Under the pieces are notes generated by a model. The model was not told where the DNA came from. It was given only the letters and a program-made list of their open reading frames with translations, and did no database searches. Both the position numbers and the translations under genes were made by a program. 64,000 nt of DNA from Streptomyces canus (GTDB lineage Bacteria; Actinomycetota; Actinomycetes; Streptomycetales; Streptomycetaceae): contig NZ_JAUSYQ010000002.1 in assembly GCF_030816965.1 (NCBI RefSeq), forward strand, positions 2,761,001 to 2,825,000, read 5' to 3'. Shown one piece after another: positions 8,911-17,574 of this stretch (within the stretch, counting starts at the first letter, position 1; the number at the start of each line of letters is the position of its first letter).

Positions 8911-10649
8911 TTGCCGGCCTCCTTGCCGCCGTTGCCGGCCAGAGCCTTCTCACCGTGACCGGCGTTCTCGAGCTGGTCGAGAGCGGCGATCTCGGGGTGG
9001 TGCAGGTCGAACGCCGGGGATTCGCTGCGGATCCGCGGCAGGGTGAGGAAGTTGTGGCGCGGCGGCGGGCAGGAGGTCGCCCATTCGAGCGAGCGGCCGT
9101 AGCCCCACGGGTCGTCGACGCCGACCGGCTTGCCGTACTTGGCCGTCTTCCACACGTTGTAGAGGAACGGCAGGATCGACAGGCCGAGCACGAACGAGCT
9201 GATCGTCGAGATCGTGTTCAGGGCGGTGAAGCCGTCGGCCGCCAGGTAGTCGGCGTACCGACGCGGCATGCCCTCGGCGCCCAGCCAGTGCTGGACCAGG
9301 AAGGTGCCGTGGAAGCCGATGAACAGCGTCCAGAACGTGATCTTGCCGAGGCGCTCGTCGAGCATCTTGCCGGTGAACTTCGGCCACCAGAAGTGGAAGC
9401 CGGAGAACATCGCGAAGACAACGGTGCCGAAGACGACGTAGTGGAAGTGCGCCACCACGAAGTACGAGTCCGAGACGTGGAAGTCCAGCGGGGGCGAGGC
9501 CAGGATGACACCGGTCAGACCACCGAAGGTGAAGGTGATCAGGAAGCCGGTGGCCCAGAGCATCGGGGTCTCGAAACTCAAGGACCCCTTCCACATCGTT
9601 CCGATCCAGTTGAAGAACTTCACGCCCGTCGGTACGGCGATGAGGAACGTCATGAAGGAGAAGAACGGGAGCAGCACACCGCCGGTGACATACATGTGGT
9701 GCGCCCACACCGTCACGGACAGACCCGCGATCGCGATGGTCGCCGCGATCAGACCCATGTAGCCGAACATCGGCTTGCGGGAGAAGACCGGGATGACCTC
9801 GGAGATGATGCCGAAGAACGGCAGGGCGATGATGTACACCTCTGGATGGCCGAAGAACCAGAAGAGGTGTTGCCACAGCAACGCTCCGCCGTTCGCGGCA
9901 TCGAAGACGTGTGCCCCGAATTTCCGATCCGCCTCCAGCGCGAACAGCGCGGCGGCGAGAACGGGGAAGGCGAGCAGGACCAGCACCGCGGTCAGCAGCA
10001 CGTTCCACACGAAGATCGGCATGCGGAACATGGTCATGCCCGGCGCGCGCATGCAGATGATCGTGGTGATGAAGTTGACCGCGCCGAGGATCGTGCCGAA
10101 GCCGGAGAAGGCCAGACCCATGATCCACAGGTCGGCGCCGATGCCCGGGGAGCGGACGGCGTCGGAGAGCGGGGAGTAGGCGAACCAGCCGAAGTCGGCC
10201 GCACCCGAGGGGGTGAGGAAGCCGCCGACCGCGATCGTCGAGCCGAACAGGTACAGCCAGTAGGCGAACATGTTCAGCCGCGGGAACGCCACGTCGGGCG
10301 CGCCGATCTGCAGCGGCATGATCCAGTTGGTGAAGCCGGCGAACAGCGGCGTCGCGAACATCAGCAGCATGATCGTGCCGTGCATCGTGAACGCCTGGTT
10401 GAACTGCTCGTTCGACATGATCTGCAGACCCGGCCGGGCCAGCTCGGCGCGCATGAAGAGCGCCATCACGCCGCCGATCAGGAAGAACGCGAACGACGTG
10501 ACCAGATACATCGTCCCGATCGTCTTGTGGTCAGTGGTGGTGAGCCACTTGATGACCACGCTGCCGCGGTTCTGGCGCCGGACCGGCAGCTCGTCCGTGT
10601 AGTGGGACCCTGCCGCCGCGGCACCCTGGGGTTCGTTGAGGATGCTCAC
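8907..10649 (-). CDS. ctaD: cytochrome c oxidase subunit I
   Basis: Catalytic heme-copper subunit that reduces oxygen and pumps protons. The 580-residue protein has twelve membrane helices. Visible ligands and signatures include [11 protein letters not shown] (heme a histidine), GHPEVY (CuB histidine cross-linked to tyrosine), WAHHMYVTG (two CuB histidines) and [11 protein letters not shown] (heme a3 and heme a histidines). The GTG at 10649 overlaps the ctaC stop (GTGA), and the gene end overlaps the ctaF start, so all three genes are coupled. Confidence 0.98.
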   Translation of the reverse strand: MSILNEPQGAAAAGSHYTDELPVRRQNRGSVVIKWLTTTDHKTIGTMYLVTSFAFFLIGGVMALFMRAELARPGLQIMSNEQFNQAFTMHGTIMLLMFATPLFAGFTNWIMPLQIGAPDVAFPRLNMFAYWLYLFGSTIAVGGFLTPSGAADFGWFAYSPLSDAVRSPGIGADLWIMGLAFSGFGTILGAVNFITTIICMRAPGMTMFRMPIFVWNVLLTAVLVLLAFPVLAAALFALEADRKFGAHVFDAANGGALLWQHLFWFFGHPEVYIIALPFFGIISEVIPVFSRKPMFGYMGLIAATIAIAGLSVTVWAHHMYVTGGVLLPFFSFMTFLIAVPTGVKFFNWIGTMWKGSLSFETPMLWATGFLITFTFGGLTGVILASPPLDFHVSDSYFVVAHFHYVVFGTVVFAMFSGFHFWWPKFTGKMLDERLGKITFWTLFIGFHGTFLVQHWLGAEGMPRRYADYLAADGFTALNTISTISSFVLGLSILPFLYNVWKTAKYGKPVGVDDPWGYGRSLEWATSCPPPRHNFLTLPRIRSESPAFDLHHPEIAALDQLENAGHGEKALAGNGGKEAGK

Positions 10650-11605
10650 AGGTTCGTCGTCTCCCGGTCCTTCTCGTGGGCGGTCTGCTCGATGCCCGCG
10701 GGAACGTAACCGGTCTGCCCCTTCTTCGCGAGGTCCTTGAGGTGCTGCTCGTAGCGCTCGGGAGAGACGACCTTCACGTTGAACAGCATCCGGGAGTGGT
10801 CGACGCCGCACAGCTCGGCGCACTTGCCGAGGAAGGTGCCCTCCTTGTTGGGGGTCACCTCGAAGGCGTTGGTGTGGCCCGGGATGACGTCCTGCTTCAT
10901 GAGGAACGGCACCACCCAGAAGGAGTGGATGACGTCACGAGAGGTGAGGACGAAGCGGACCGTCTTGCCCTTGGGGAGCCAGAGGGTCGGGCCGGGGTTG
11001 CCGGTCTGCGGGTTCCTCGTGGCGGGCGTACCGAAGTCGTAGACACCGCCGGCGTTCGCCGGGAAGTCGTTCTTGAACCGGGTCGGAATCGCGTCCAGGT
11101 TCTTGTCGGTCTTCGCGTCGCCCGTGGAACCCGCGACGGGCTCGATGTAGTTGAAGGCCCAGCTCCACTGGTAGCCGACGACGTTGACGGTGACGTCGGG
11201 CTCCTTCTTGAGGCTGAGGAGCTTCGACTCGTCGCGGGCCGTGAAGTAGAAGAGGACCGAGACGATGACGAGCGGAACGACCGTGTACAGCGCCTCGATG
11301 GGCATGTTGTACCGGGTCTGCGGAGGAACTTCGACCTTGGTGCGGCTGCGCCGGTGGAAGATCGTGCTCCACAGGATCAGGCCCCACACCAGCACGCCGG
11401 TGGCCAGCGCGGCTGCCCAGGAACCCTGCCAGAGGGAGAGGATCCGCGGAGCCTCTTCCGTGGTCGGGGTGGGCATACCAAGGCGGGGGAAGTCCTTGTA
11501 TGTGCAGCCGGTGGCGGTCGCCAGGACCAGGCCCGCGGTCATTGCCTGCAGCAGCTTCCGCCGCATCGGGCGCCGCGGCGAGCGGTCGGAGCCGTTGGGA
11601 CTCAC
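10646..11605 (-). CDS. ctaC: cytochrome c oxidase subunit II
   Basis: Carries the CuA centre that takes electrons from the QcrC hemes. The 319-residue protein starts at the GTG at 11605, supported by GGGAAGG seven bases upstream. It has a signal peptide with a lipobox-like cysteine (ATATGCTY near residue 35), two membrane helices (about 60-80 and 105-125) and the periplasmic cupredoxin domain. CuA ligands are visible as [16 protein letters not shown] and the upstream histidine. An in-frame GTG upstream, near 11716, would give a longer unusual N-terminus and is less likely. Confidence 0.97.
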   Translation of the reverse strand: MSPNGSDRSPRRPMRRKLLQAMTAGLVLATATGCTYKDFPRLGMPTPTTEEAPRILSLWQGSWAAALATGVLVWGLILWSTIFHRRSRTKVEVPPQTRYNMPIEALYTVVPLVIVSVLFYFTARDESKLLSLKKEPDVTVNVVGYQWSWAFNYIEPVAGSTGDAKTDKNLDAIPTRFKNDFPANAGGVYDFGTPATRNPQTGNPGPTLWLPKGKTVRFVLTSRDVIHSFWVVPFLMKQDVIPGHTNAFEVTPNKEGTFLGKCAELCGVDHSRMLFNVKVVSPERYEQHLKDLAKKGQTGYVPAGIEQTAHEKDRETTNL

Positions 11606-11716
11606 GTAGCGCCTTCCCGAGAGTCTCGCCCGCGCGGATTGGCTGCGGCCTGCCCTTACTCGGTGGTCGGTCGCCGCCCTGCGTCGGGCAGGGGTTTGGA
11701 TGTTTATGCGGACCAA

Positions 11717-11745
11717 ACCCTAGCCGACGCTCTCCGAGGGTTCAG
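11717..11745 (-). promoter_or_regulatory. candidate ctaC promoter
   Basis: On the minus strand, CTGAAC and TAGGGT are separated by 17 bp and end about 110 bases before the ctaC start. The -10 element matches the Streptomyces consensus TAGRRT well; the -35 element is weak. Confidence 0.4.
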
Positions 11746-11790
11746 CGGGAGGGGTGCCTAGTGGGTGGGACGGTTAGCTGAATTGGCGGC

Positions 11791-11860
11791 TGCGGGTTGT
11801 TTGTGGCTGATCGCGCCCTGCGGCGGACCGCTGCCGGATACAGCCCCGCGCCCCTGGGGG
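11791..11860. repeat. dispersed intergenic palindromic repeat, copy A
   Basis: A roughly 70-base element ending GATACAGCCCCGCGCCCC, with an internal GCGGCGGACCGC-type stem. Near-identical elements occur at 25761, 35941 and, inverted, at 53684. This copy lies between the divergent ctaC and cysteine desulfurase genes. Confidence 0.75.
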
Positions 11861-11873
11861 TTAGCGTGGCTGT

Positions 11874-13235
11874 GTGTCCTACTTCGACGCTGCCTCCAGT
11901 GCTCCGCTCCATCCCGTCGCTCGTCAGGCGCTGTTGGCCTCCCTTGACGAAGGATGGGCTGATCCCTCTCGGTTGTATCGGGAGGGGCGGCGGGCCCGGC
12001 TGCTGCTGGATGCCGCTCGGGAGGCCGCTGCCGAGGCCGTGGGGTGTCGTCCCGACGAGCTGAGCTTCACGTCCTCCGGGACGCGGGCCGTGCACAGCGG
12101 CATCGCGGGGGCGCTTGCCGGTCGTCGTCGCATCGGACGCCACCTGATCGTGTCAGCCGTCGAACACTCCTCGGTACTCCATTCGACGGAGCTGTTCGAG
12201 GTGACCGAGGTTCCGGTGAGCCGGACGGGAGCGGTGAGCCCGCAGTCGTACGTCGATGCTCTTCGCCCCGATACCGCGCTGGCCTGTCTCCAGTCGGCGA
12301 ACCATGAGGTGGGGACCGTGCAGCCGGTGGCCGAGGTGGCCGCCGTGTGCCGTCAGGCGGGGGTGCCGTTGCTGGTGGACGCGGCGCAGTCGCTCGGCTG
12401 GGGGCCGGTCGAGGGCGAGTGGTCGCTGTTGACCGCCAGCGCGCACAAATGGGGCGGTCCGTCGGGGGTCGGCCTGCTCGCCGTGAGAAAAGGTGTCCGC
12501 TTCTCACCCCAGGGACCCGCCGACGAGCGGGAGTCGGGGCGGGCGCCGGGGTTCGAGAACCTGCCGGCCATCGTCGCGGCGGCGGCCTCGCTGCGGGCGG
12601 TGCGGGCCGAGGCCGCGCAAGAGGCCGTACGACTGCGGGAGCTGACGGCGCGGATCCGGGCACGGGTGCCGCGGCTGGTGCCGGACGTGGACGTGGTGGG
12701 CGATCCCGAGAAGCGGCTGCCGGGGATCGTCACCTTCTCCTGTCTCTACGTCGACGGAGAGACCTTGCTGCACGAGCTGGACCGGGAGGGGTTCTCCGTT
12801 TCCTCCGGGTCGTCCTGCACGAGCAGCACGCTGACGCCGAGCCATGTGCTGAAGGCGATGGGCGTACTGAGTGAGGGGAATGTGCGGGTCTCGTTGCCGC
12901 CGGGCACGACGTCCGAGGATGTGGAGCGTTTCCTGGAGGTGTTGCCGGGAGCGGTGACTGCGGTGCGGCAGAAGCTGGGCGCACCGACGCCTTCGGCTGC
13001 GGTGCGGGACGACTCACTTGTCGTGGACGCCCTCGGCAAGCGGTGCCCGATTCCGGTCATCGAACTGGCCAAGGTCATCGGGGACGTTCCGGTGGGCGGG
13101 ACCGTCCGGGTCCTGTCGGACGACGAGGCGGCCCGCCTGGACATCCCGGCATGGTGCGAGATGCGGGAGCAGGAGTACATGGGAGAAGAACCGGCGGACC
13201 AGGGTTCCGCTTACGTGGTCCGCCGTATCTCCTAG
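11874..13235 (+). CDS. cysteine desulfurase fused to a C-terminal TusA sulfur-carrier domain
   Basis: Two sulfur-handling modules in one 453-residue protein. Residues 1-375 are a class V desulfurase: SFTSSGTRAVHSG, VSAVEHSSV (near 100), LLVDAAQS (near 165), the PLP-lysine motif SAHKWGGPSG (near 190) and the active-site cysteine loop SSGSSCTSS (near 318). Residues 380-453 are a TusA domain with the diagnostic RCPIPVIELAK (CPxP) motif. The fusion implies that cysteine-derived persulfide passes directly to the TusA cysteine. Family TusA proteins supply tRNA thiolation or molybdenum cofactor; the acceptor here is unknown. The GTG start has no strong ribosome site. The gene ends five bases before the convergent adoK stop. 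Confidence 0.9.
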   Translation: MSYFDAASSAPLHPVARQALLASLDEGWADPSRLYREGRRARLLLDAAREAAAEAVGCRPDELSFTSSGTRAVHSGIAGALAGRRRIGRHLIVSAVEHSSVLHSTELFEVTEVPVSRTGAVSPQSYVDALRPDTALACLQSANHEVGTVQPVAEVAAVCRQAGVPLLVDAAQSLGWGPVEGEWSLLTASAHKWGGPSGVGLLAVRKGVRFSPQGPADERESGRAPGFENLPAIVAAAASLRAVRAEAAQEAVRLRELTARIRARVPRLVPDVDVVGDPEKRLPGIVTFSCLYVDGETLLHELDREGFSVSSGSSCTSSTLTPSHVLKAMGVLSEGNVRVSLPPGTTSEDVERFLEVLPGAVTAVRQKLGAPTPSAAVRDDSLVVDALGKRCPIPVIELAKVIGDVPVGGTVRVLSDDEAARLDIPAWCEMREQEYMGEEPADQGSAYVVRRIS

Positions 13236-13239
13236 GCGG

Positions 13240-14214
13240 TCACTTGAGGTGGGTGCGGACCTCGTCGGCGGCCTCATCCCCGTACGCCTTGGTGAACCGC
13301 TCCATGAAGGTCCCCCGCCGCAGCCGGTACTCCTGCGTGCCCACGGTCTCGATGACGAGTGTCGCCAGCATGCAGCCCACCTGAGCCGCTCGCTCCAGCG
13401 AGACTCCCCAGGACAGCCCCGACAGGAACCCGGCGCGGAACGCGTCGCCGACCCCCGTGGGGTCCGCCTTGCGCTCCTCCTCCGCGCAGCCGACGACGAT
13501 CGGCTCCTCGCCCGCCTTCTCGATCCGCACGCCCTGCGCACCGAGCGTGGTGACCCGGTGGCCGACCTTCGCCAGGATCTCCGCGTCGGACCAGCCCGTC
13601 TTGGACTCGATGAGCCCCTTCTCGTACTCGTTGGAGAAGAGGTACGTGGCGCCGTCCAGCAGTATCCGGATCTCGTCGCCGTTCATGCGGGCGATCTGCT
13701 GGGAGAAGTCCGCGGCGAAGGGGATGCCGCGCGACCGGCACTCCTCGGTGTGGCGGAGCATCGCCTCGGGGTCGTCGGCACCGATGAGGACGAGGTCGAG
13801 GCCGTCGACCCGGTCGGCCACCGTCTTGAGCTCGATCTGGCGGGCCTCGCTCATCGCGCCCGTGTAGAAGGAGCCGATCTGGTTGTGGTCGGCGTCGGTG
13901 GTGCACACGAAGCGGGCGGTGTGCAGGGTCTCGGAGATGCGGACGGACGCGGTGTCGACACCGTGCCGGTCCAGCCAGGCGCGGTACTCGTCGAAGTCGA
14001 AGCCCGCGGCGCCGACGAGGATCGGGTTGGTGCCGAGCTGGCCCATGCCGAAGGCGATGTTCGCGCCGACGCCTCCCCTGCGTACGTCGAGGTTGTCGAC
14101 CAGGAAGGAGAGCGAGACCGTGTGCAGTTGGTCCGCGACGAACTGGTCGGCGAAGCGGCCGGGGAAGGTCATGAGGTGGTCGGTGGCGATGGAGCCGGTG
14201 ACTGCGATGCGCAC
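13240..14214 (-). CDS. adoK: adenosine kinase-like PfkB-family kinase
   Basis: Probably phosphorylates adenosine to AMP. The 324-residue protein matches the sequence I recall for mycobacterial AdoK along much of its length: VTGSIATDHLM at the N-terminus, VSLSFLVD, GTNP/LVGAAG, SEARQIELK, TEECRSRGIPFAAD and DPTGVGDAFRAGF (PfkB signature 2 with the catalytic aspartate, here GVGD instead of the usual GAGD). The GTG start has AGGAG about ten bases upstream. In M. tuberculosis the gene also lies next to ctaC. A ribokinase-like sugar specificity cannot be excluded without assay. Confidence 0.85.
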   Translation of the reverse strand: MRIAVTGSIATDHLMTFPGRFADQFVADQLHTVSLSFLVDNLDVRRGGVGANIAFGMGQLGTNPILVGAAGFDFDEYRAWLDRHGVDTASVRISETLHTARFVCTTDADHNQIGSFYTGAMSEARQIELKTVADRVDGLDLVLIGADDPEAMLRHTEECRSRGIPFAADFSQQIARMNGDEIRILLDGATYLFSNEYEKGLIESKTGWSDAEILAKVGHRVTTLGAQGVRIEKAGEEPIVVGCAEEERKADPTGVGDAFRAGFLSGLSWGVSLERAAQVGCMLATLVIETVGTQEYRLRRGTFMERFTKAYGDEAADEVRTHLK

Positions 14215-14417
14215 GGCGTGGCTCTCCTGGAATAAAGAAGGGGGGCGCGATAGCGCTCGTTGGAAGGGTGGTGCTGGGAGACGGGAGGGCGTGTTGACGG
14301 TTAACGCTATCGGGTCCGTATGGGGTACTGCGAGGCGGCCGACGGCACGGTGAAGCAGGTAAAACTACCCGATAGTAGATCTTTCTTCGCGGGCTCCGTC
14401 GTGCATACGGTGCGGTT

Positions 14418-14627
14418 ATGACCAACCTTGAGCTGTACGTCTCTGCCCCGGCCGACCTGGACGGGGGCCTCGCGTCACTGCTCGGTGACTGCGCCCGGAT
14501 GGCTCCGCACTGGGCGGTTCCCGACCGGATCGTCTCCCTTCCGGTGTCTCCCTCACTCATCCACGGCGTGACGGTTCCCGAGGGCTCCGCGCGGCTGCTG
14601 GAGGCGATGTCGGAGTACGGCGACTGA
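14418..14627 (+). CDS. small conserved-looking protein of unknown function
   Basis: A 69-residue frame with strongly GC-biased third positions, starting at ATG after GGTGCGG. It has no membrane helix or recognisable motif; the composition is mixed, with a central SLPVSPSLIHGV stretch. It lies between adoK (divergent) and the large membrane protein gene. The AT-richer segment just upstream, at about 14350-14390, could hold its promoter. I do not recognise a family. Confidence 0.5.
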   Translation: MTNLELYVSAPADLDGGLASLLGDCARMAPHWAVPDRIVSLPVSPSLIHGVTVPEGSARLLEAMSEYGD

Positions 14628-14791
14628 GGCACGGCGCTCGCGTCAGCGCGTTCGAGGGAACCACGCGCTCCCCTGCTGCGTCCCATCGCCGTCCCCCGGA
14701 AAGGGGATGCGGGATACGACCCGTTTGCCGACCTTTTTGACAGGCTCGGGTCAGGGTCGAGGGACAGTTGCGCAGCAGAAGGAGCGATGCG

Positions 14792-16891
14792 GTGAACACC
14801 GAGCGACCCGACAACGACGAGGCCTCCGGCGGCGGGGACGGGAGCTCTGCGGAAGCGCGCGGTACGGGGGCGCTCGGCGCCGAGGAAGTGAGCGGTGCCG
14901 AGCGGGCGCGGGGTTCCGCCGCTGCCGGCGACGAGACGACGAGCCATGCGGGGGCCGACCAGGACGGTGGGGCCGAGGGCACCGAAGAAGCCGGTGCCGC
15001 CGGAGGCTCGGCGGAGCGCACCGAGGAAGCAGCGGACGACACCCCGGCCTCCGTCACCGCGCCCGCGGCCGACGCCACTGCCGGCGAGCCGGACGGCCCC
15101 GCCGCCCCCGACGCCCATGCCGACACCCACACTCCACAGGCCCCCGCCGATGGCGACAGCCCGGCGACTCCCAGCCCCACCGGCCCCGACAAGCCCCCGG
15201 CACCCGACGCCGCTGCCGACACCCACACTCCACAGGCCCCCGCCGATGGCGACAGCCCGGCGACTCCCAGCCCCACCGGCCCCGACAAGCCCCCGGCACC
15301 CGACGCCGCTGCCGGGCCGGACGAGCCCGCGGGCCTGGACACCGGTCTCGATCAGCCTCAGCCCCCCGCCCCCGATGCGGATGTCGCCGAGCCGGACGAT
15401 CACGTTCCCGCCGTCGCCGCCCTCTCCGACCCCGACGTCCCCCGTTCCGGTCGGCACCGCTCCCCCGCCGTCATCGCCGCCGTCGCCGCTGCCGTCCTGC
15501 TGGTCGGGGGTGGTGGGGCGTACCTCGCCGCCGGCACCTCCGGAGGGTCCGGCGGCGGCACGACCTCCGGCGCGTCGCGGGACGACACTCCCCCGCCCCT
15601 CGCACTCGACGGTTACAGCGTGAGTGGCGGGGCGGGGAACGGGATCGCGCCCGGGGAGCCGAATCCGTACGGCGTGACGTATCGCGTCGACGGCAGCCTC
15701 CCGGCAGGGCCCGGCTCGGCGCCGGTCTACCGGACCCAGGGGCAGGTCACCGAGGACGACGTGGTGCGGCTCGCCGAGGCCCTCGGGGTCGACGGGACGC
15801 CGGTGGCGCAGGGGCAGGTCTGGCGGGTCGGGGCCAAGGACGGTTCGGGACCTGGTCTCCAGGTGAACCGGCAGGCGCCGGGCGCGTGGACCTTCCAGCG
15901 CTACTCCCGCGTCATCGACCACTGTGACAGCGCCACCGTGTGCGGGGCGGAGCAGACCCCCACCGGCTCTCCGGTGAGTGTGGCGGTCGCGGAGAAGGCC
16001 GCCGCACTGGTGCTGAAGGCGGCGGGTCAGGACGGCGCGAAGCTGGACGCGAGCCAGGTCATGGGCGCCCAGCGGGTCGTGAACGCCGATCCGGTCGTGG
16101 GCGGCCTGCCCACGTACGGCTGGACGACCGGCGTCACCGTGAACGGCCAGGGTGAAGTGGTCGGCGGCACCGGTCAGTTGAAGGCGCCGGTGAAGAGCGA
16201 CACGTATCCCGTGCTGAGCGCCGAGAAGACGCTGGGCCTGCTGAACAAGGTGCCCGCGACCGGCCACCGCATGGGGATCGGCGGCTGCGCCAGTCCCGTA
16301 CCGCTGAAGGACCGGTTGGAGGCGCCCTGCGGGGAGTCGACGGCGAACCCCGTGAAGAGCACGCTCACCGTCGAGAAGGCGGTCTTCGGGCTGGCGTCGC
16401 ATCTCGTGGCCGGCCGGCCGGCGCTCGTGCCGTCCTGGCTGTTCGAGGTGCGGGCGACGGGCGCGAAAGACACCTTCACGGTGACGTATCCAGCGGTCGA
16501 CCCGACGTACATCGCCTCCACGGCGACAGCGACGCCCACGTCACCCGCCACACCCACGGCACCCTCGGACGAGCCGACCTCCGCGCCGAAGACGCGGGAC
16601 GTCAAGGTGGACGGCTACTCGGCCGAGGGCGACGAGCTGACCCTGAGCTTCACGGGCGGGGTGTGCGGGGACTACGCGGCGACGGCGAGCGAGACCTCGG
16701 GCGAGGTGACGGCCACGGTGACCTATACGCCGTGGCCGGACAAGGTCTGCATCATGATCGCCAAGGAGATGCAGAAGACCGTGCCGCTGAACGAACCGAT
16801 CGGTGACCGCAAGGTCGTGGGCACGGACGGCAAGGAGATCCCGCTGAAGAAGGCGGGGGCGCGGCTGCCGGAGACCTCCGGAGCCCGGTAG
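14792..16891 (+). CDS. large single-pass membrane protein with Ala/Pro/Asp-rich cytoplasmic region
   Basis: A 699-residue protein. The GTG at 14792 is chosen because GGAG lies seven bases upstream. Residues 1-225 are low-complexity (Ala, Pro, Asp, Glu, Gly) and contain a perfect 32-residue tandem duplication. A single helix follows near 230-252 (VIAAVAAAVLLVGGGGAYL). The roughly 440-residue outer part has four cysteines (DHCDSATVC, GGCASPV, PCGE) and a later VCGDYAA...KVCIM pair, suggesting disulfides. The extracellular half resembles conserved Streptomyces hypothetical membrane proteins; no enzymatic motif is visible. It is followed by a strong hairpin shared with the convergent Fe-S gene. 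Confidence 0.85.
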   Translation: MNTERPDNDEASGGGDGSSAEARGTGALGAEEVSGAERARGSAAAGDETTSHAGADQDGGAEGTEEAGAAGGSAERTEEAADDTPASVTAPAADATAGEPDGPAAPDAHADTHTPQAPADGDSPATPSPTGPDKPPAPDAAADTHTPQAPADGDSPATPSPTGPDKPPAPDAAAGPDEPAGLDTGLDQPQPPAPDADVAEPDDHVPAVAALSDPDVPRSGRHRSPAVIAAVAAAVLLVGGGGAYLAAGTSGGSGGGTTSGASRDDTPPPLALDGYSVSGGAGNGIAPGEPNPYGVTYRVDGSLPAGPGSAPVYRTQGQVTEDDVVRLAEALGVDGTPVAQGQVWRVGAKDGSGPGLQVNRQAPGAWTFQRYSRVIDHCDSATVCGAEQTPTGSPVSVAVAEKAAALVLKAAGQDGAKLDASQVMGAQRVVNADPVVGGLPTYGWTTGVTVNGQGEVVGGTGQLKAPVKSDTYPVLSAEKTLGLLNKVPATGHRMGIGGCASPVPLKDRLEAPCGESTANPVKSTLTVEKAVFGLASHLVAGRPALVPSWLFEVRATGAKDTFTVTYPAVDPTYIASTATATPTSPATPTAPSDEPTSAPKTRDVKVDGYSAEGDELTLSFTGGVCGDYAATASETSGEVTATVTYTPWPDKVCIMIAKEMQKTVPLNEPIGDRKVVGTDGKEIPLKKAGARLPETSGAR
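15121..15312 (+). repeat. perfect 96-bp tandem duplication inside the membrane protein gene
   Basis: Bases 15121-15216 are repeated exactly at 15217-15312. In frame the unit encodes 32 residues beginning DTHTPQAPADGDSP. The lack of any substitution between copies indicates recent duplication or ongoing homogenisation. Confidence 0.95.
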
Positions 16892-16905
16892 TCCTGGAGA
16901 TACGC

Positions 16906-16942
16906 GAAGGCGGCGGCCCCGTCGGAGGGGGCCGCCGCCTTC
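16906..16942. terminator. bidirectional terminator between convergent genes
   Basis: A perfect 15-bp stem (GAAGGCGGCGGCCCC with its complement) and a 7-nt loop lie between the membrane protein stop at 16891 and the ErpA-type gene end at 16973. Confidence 0.85.
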
Positions 16943-16972
16943 TGTCGCTCGAGCCTTGGTCGAACCCGAGGC

Positions 16973-17329
16973 TTAGCTGAAGGAGTCGCCGCAGGCGCAG
17001 GAGCCGGTCGCGTTCGGGTTGTCGATCGTGAAGCCCTGCTTCTCGATGGTGTCCACGAAGTCGATGGACGCGCCACCCAGGTACGGGGCGCTCATGCGGT
17101 CGGTGACGACCTTGACGCCACCGAAGTCCTTGACGACGTCCCCGTCGAGGGAACGCTCGTCGAAGAAGAGCTGGTAACGCAGGCCGGAGCAGCCGCCGGG
17201 CTGAACGGCGACGCGCAGGGCCAGGTCGTCACGGCCTTCCTGGTCGAGCAGGGCCTTGACCTTCGCCGCGGCGGCGTCGGACAGGATGATGCCGTCGGTG
17301 ACGGTGCCGGTCTCGTCCGATACGGACAT
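16973..17329 (-). CDS. ErpA/IscA-type iron-sulfur cluster insertion protein (HesB family)
   Basis: An A-type carrier that delivers Fe-S clusters to apo-proteins in the cytosol. The 118-residue protein is full length for the family. The three ligand cysteines are visible: PGGCSGLRY near residue 46 and SCACGDSF at the C-terminus. It is divergent from nadA, whose product is a 4Fe-4S enzyme, and two genes away from a cysteine desulfurase, so the local context is Fe-S and sulfur metabolism. The mycobacterial counterpart lies in the same position of the conserved block. Confidence 0.94.
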   Translation of the reverse strand: MSVSDETGTVTDGIILSDAAAAKVKALLDQEGRDDLALRVAVQPGGCSGLRYQLFFDERSLDGDVVKDFGGVKVVTDRMSAPYLGGASIDFVDTIEKQGFTIDNPNATGSCACGDSFS

Positions 17330-17480
17330 CTACATCTCTCCCGGGTTGTACGGAGACTGCTTGCCGACTGGTGCAACCGGCAAGGCCGCGGATTCATTCC
17401 GGGCCGGACGCCGGTTTTTTCCGGCGCCTTCTTCATGCTCGCACATGCCGTGCCGGGCGGAAAACGTCTCTTCGGGATTC

Positions 17481-17543
17481 ACGTCACATCGACGCTATAG
17501 CCATCGTCAAAGTGACGTGAACCAGGTTATGATAGATAGCGTC
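17481..17543. promoter_or_regulatory. interleaved inverted repeats in the erpA-type/nadA divergent promoter region
   Basis: Two inverted repeats interlock: ACGTCAC (17481-17487) with GTGACGT (17513-17519), and GACGCTAT (17491-17498) with ATAGCGTC (17536-17543). A TATGAT -10-like hexamer (17528-17533) facing nadA sits between the second pair. The AT-rich composition and symmetry suggest operator sites for a regulator of one or both genes. The regulator is not identifiable from the sequence. Confidence 0.5.
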
Positions 17544-17574
17544 AGTTCGACGAAAAGTAGAAAGGGTGCGTGTC

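Noticed and set aside
14294..14330. Promoter with TTGACG near 14294 for the gene at 14418
   Set aside because: No acceptable -10 hexamer is found at 16-19 bp, so only the -35-like element remains.
13274..16402. Minus-strand open frame of about 1042 codons
   Set aside because: It runs antisense across the membrane protein gene and in a wrong frame through adoK; its Gly/Ala/Arg composition and lack of motifs mark it as a GC-bias artefact.
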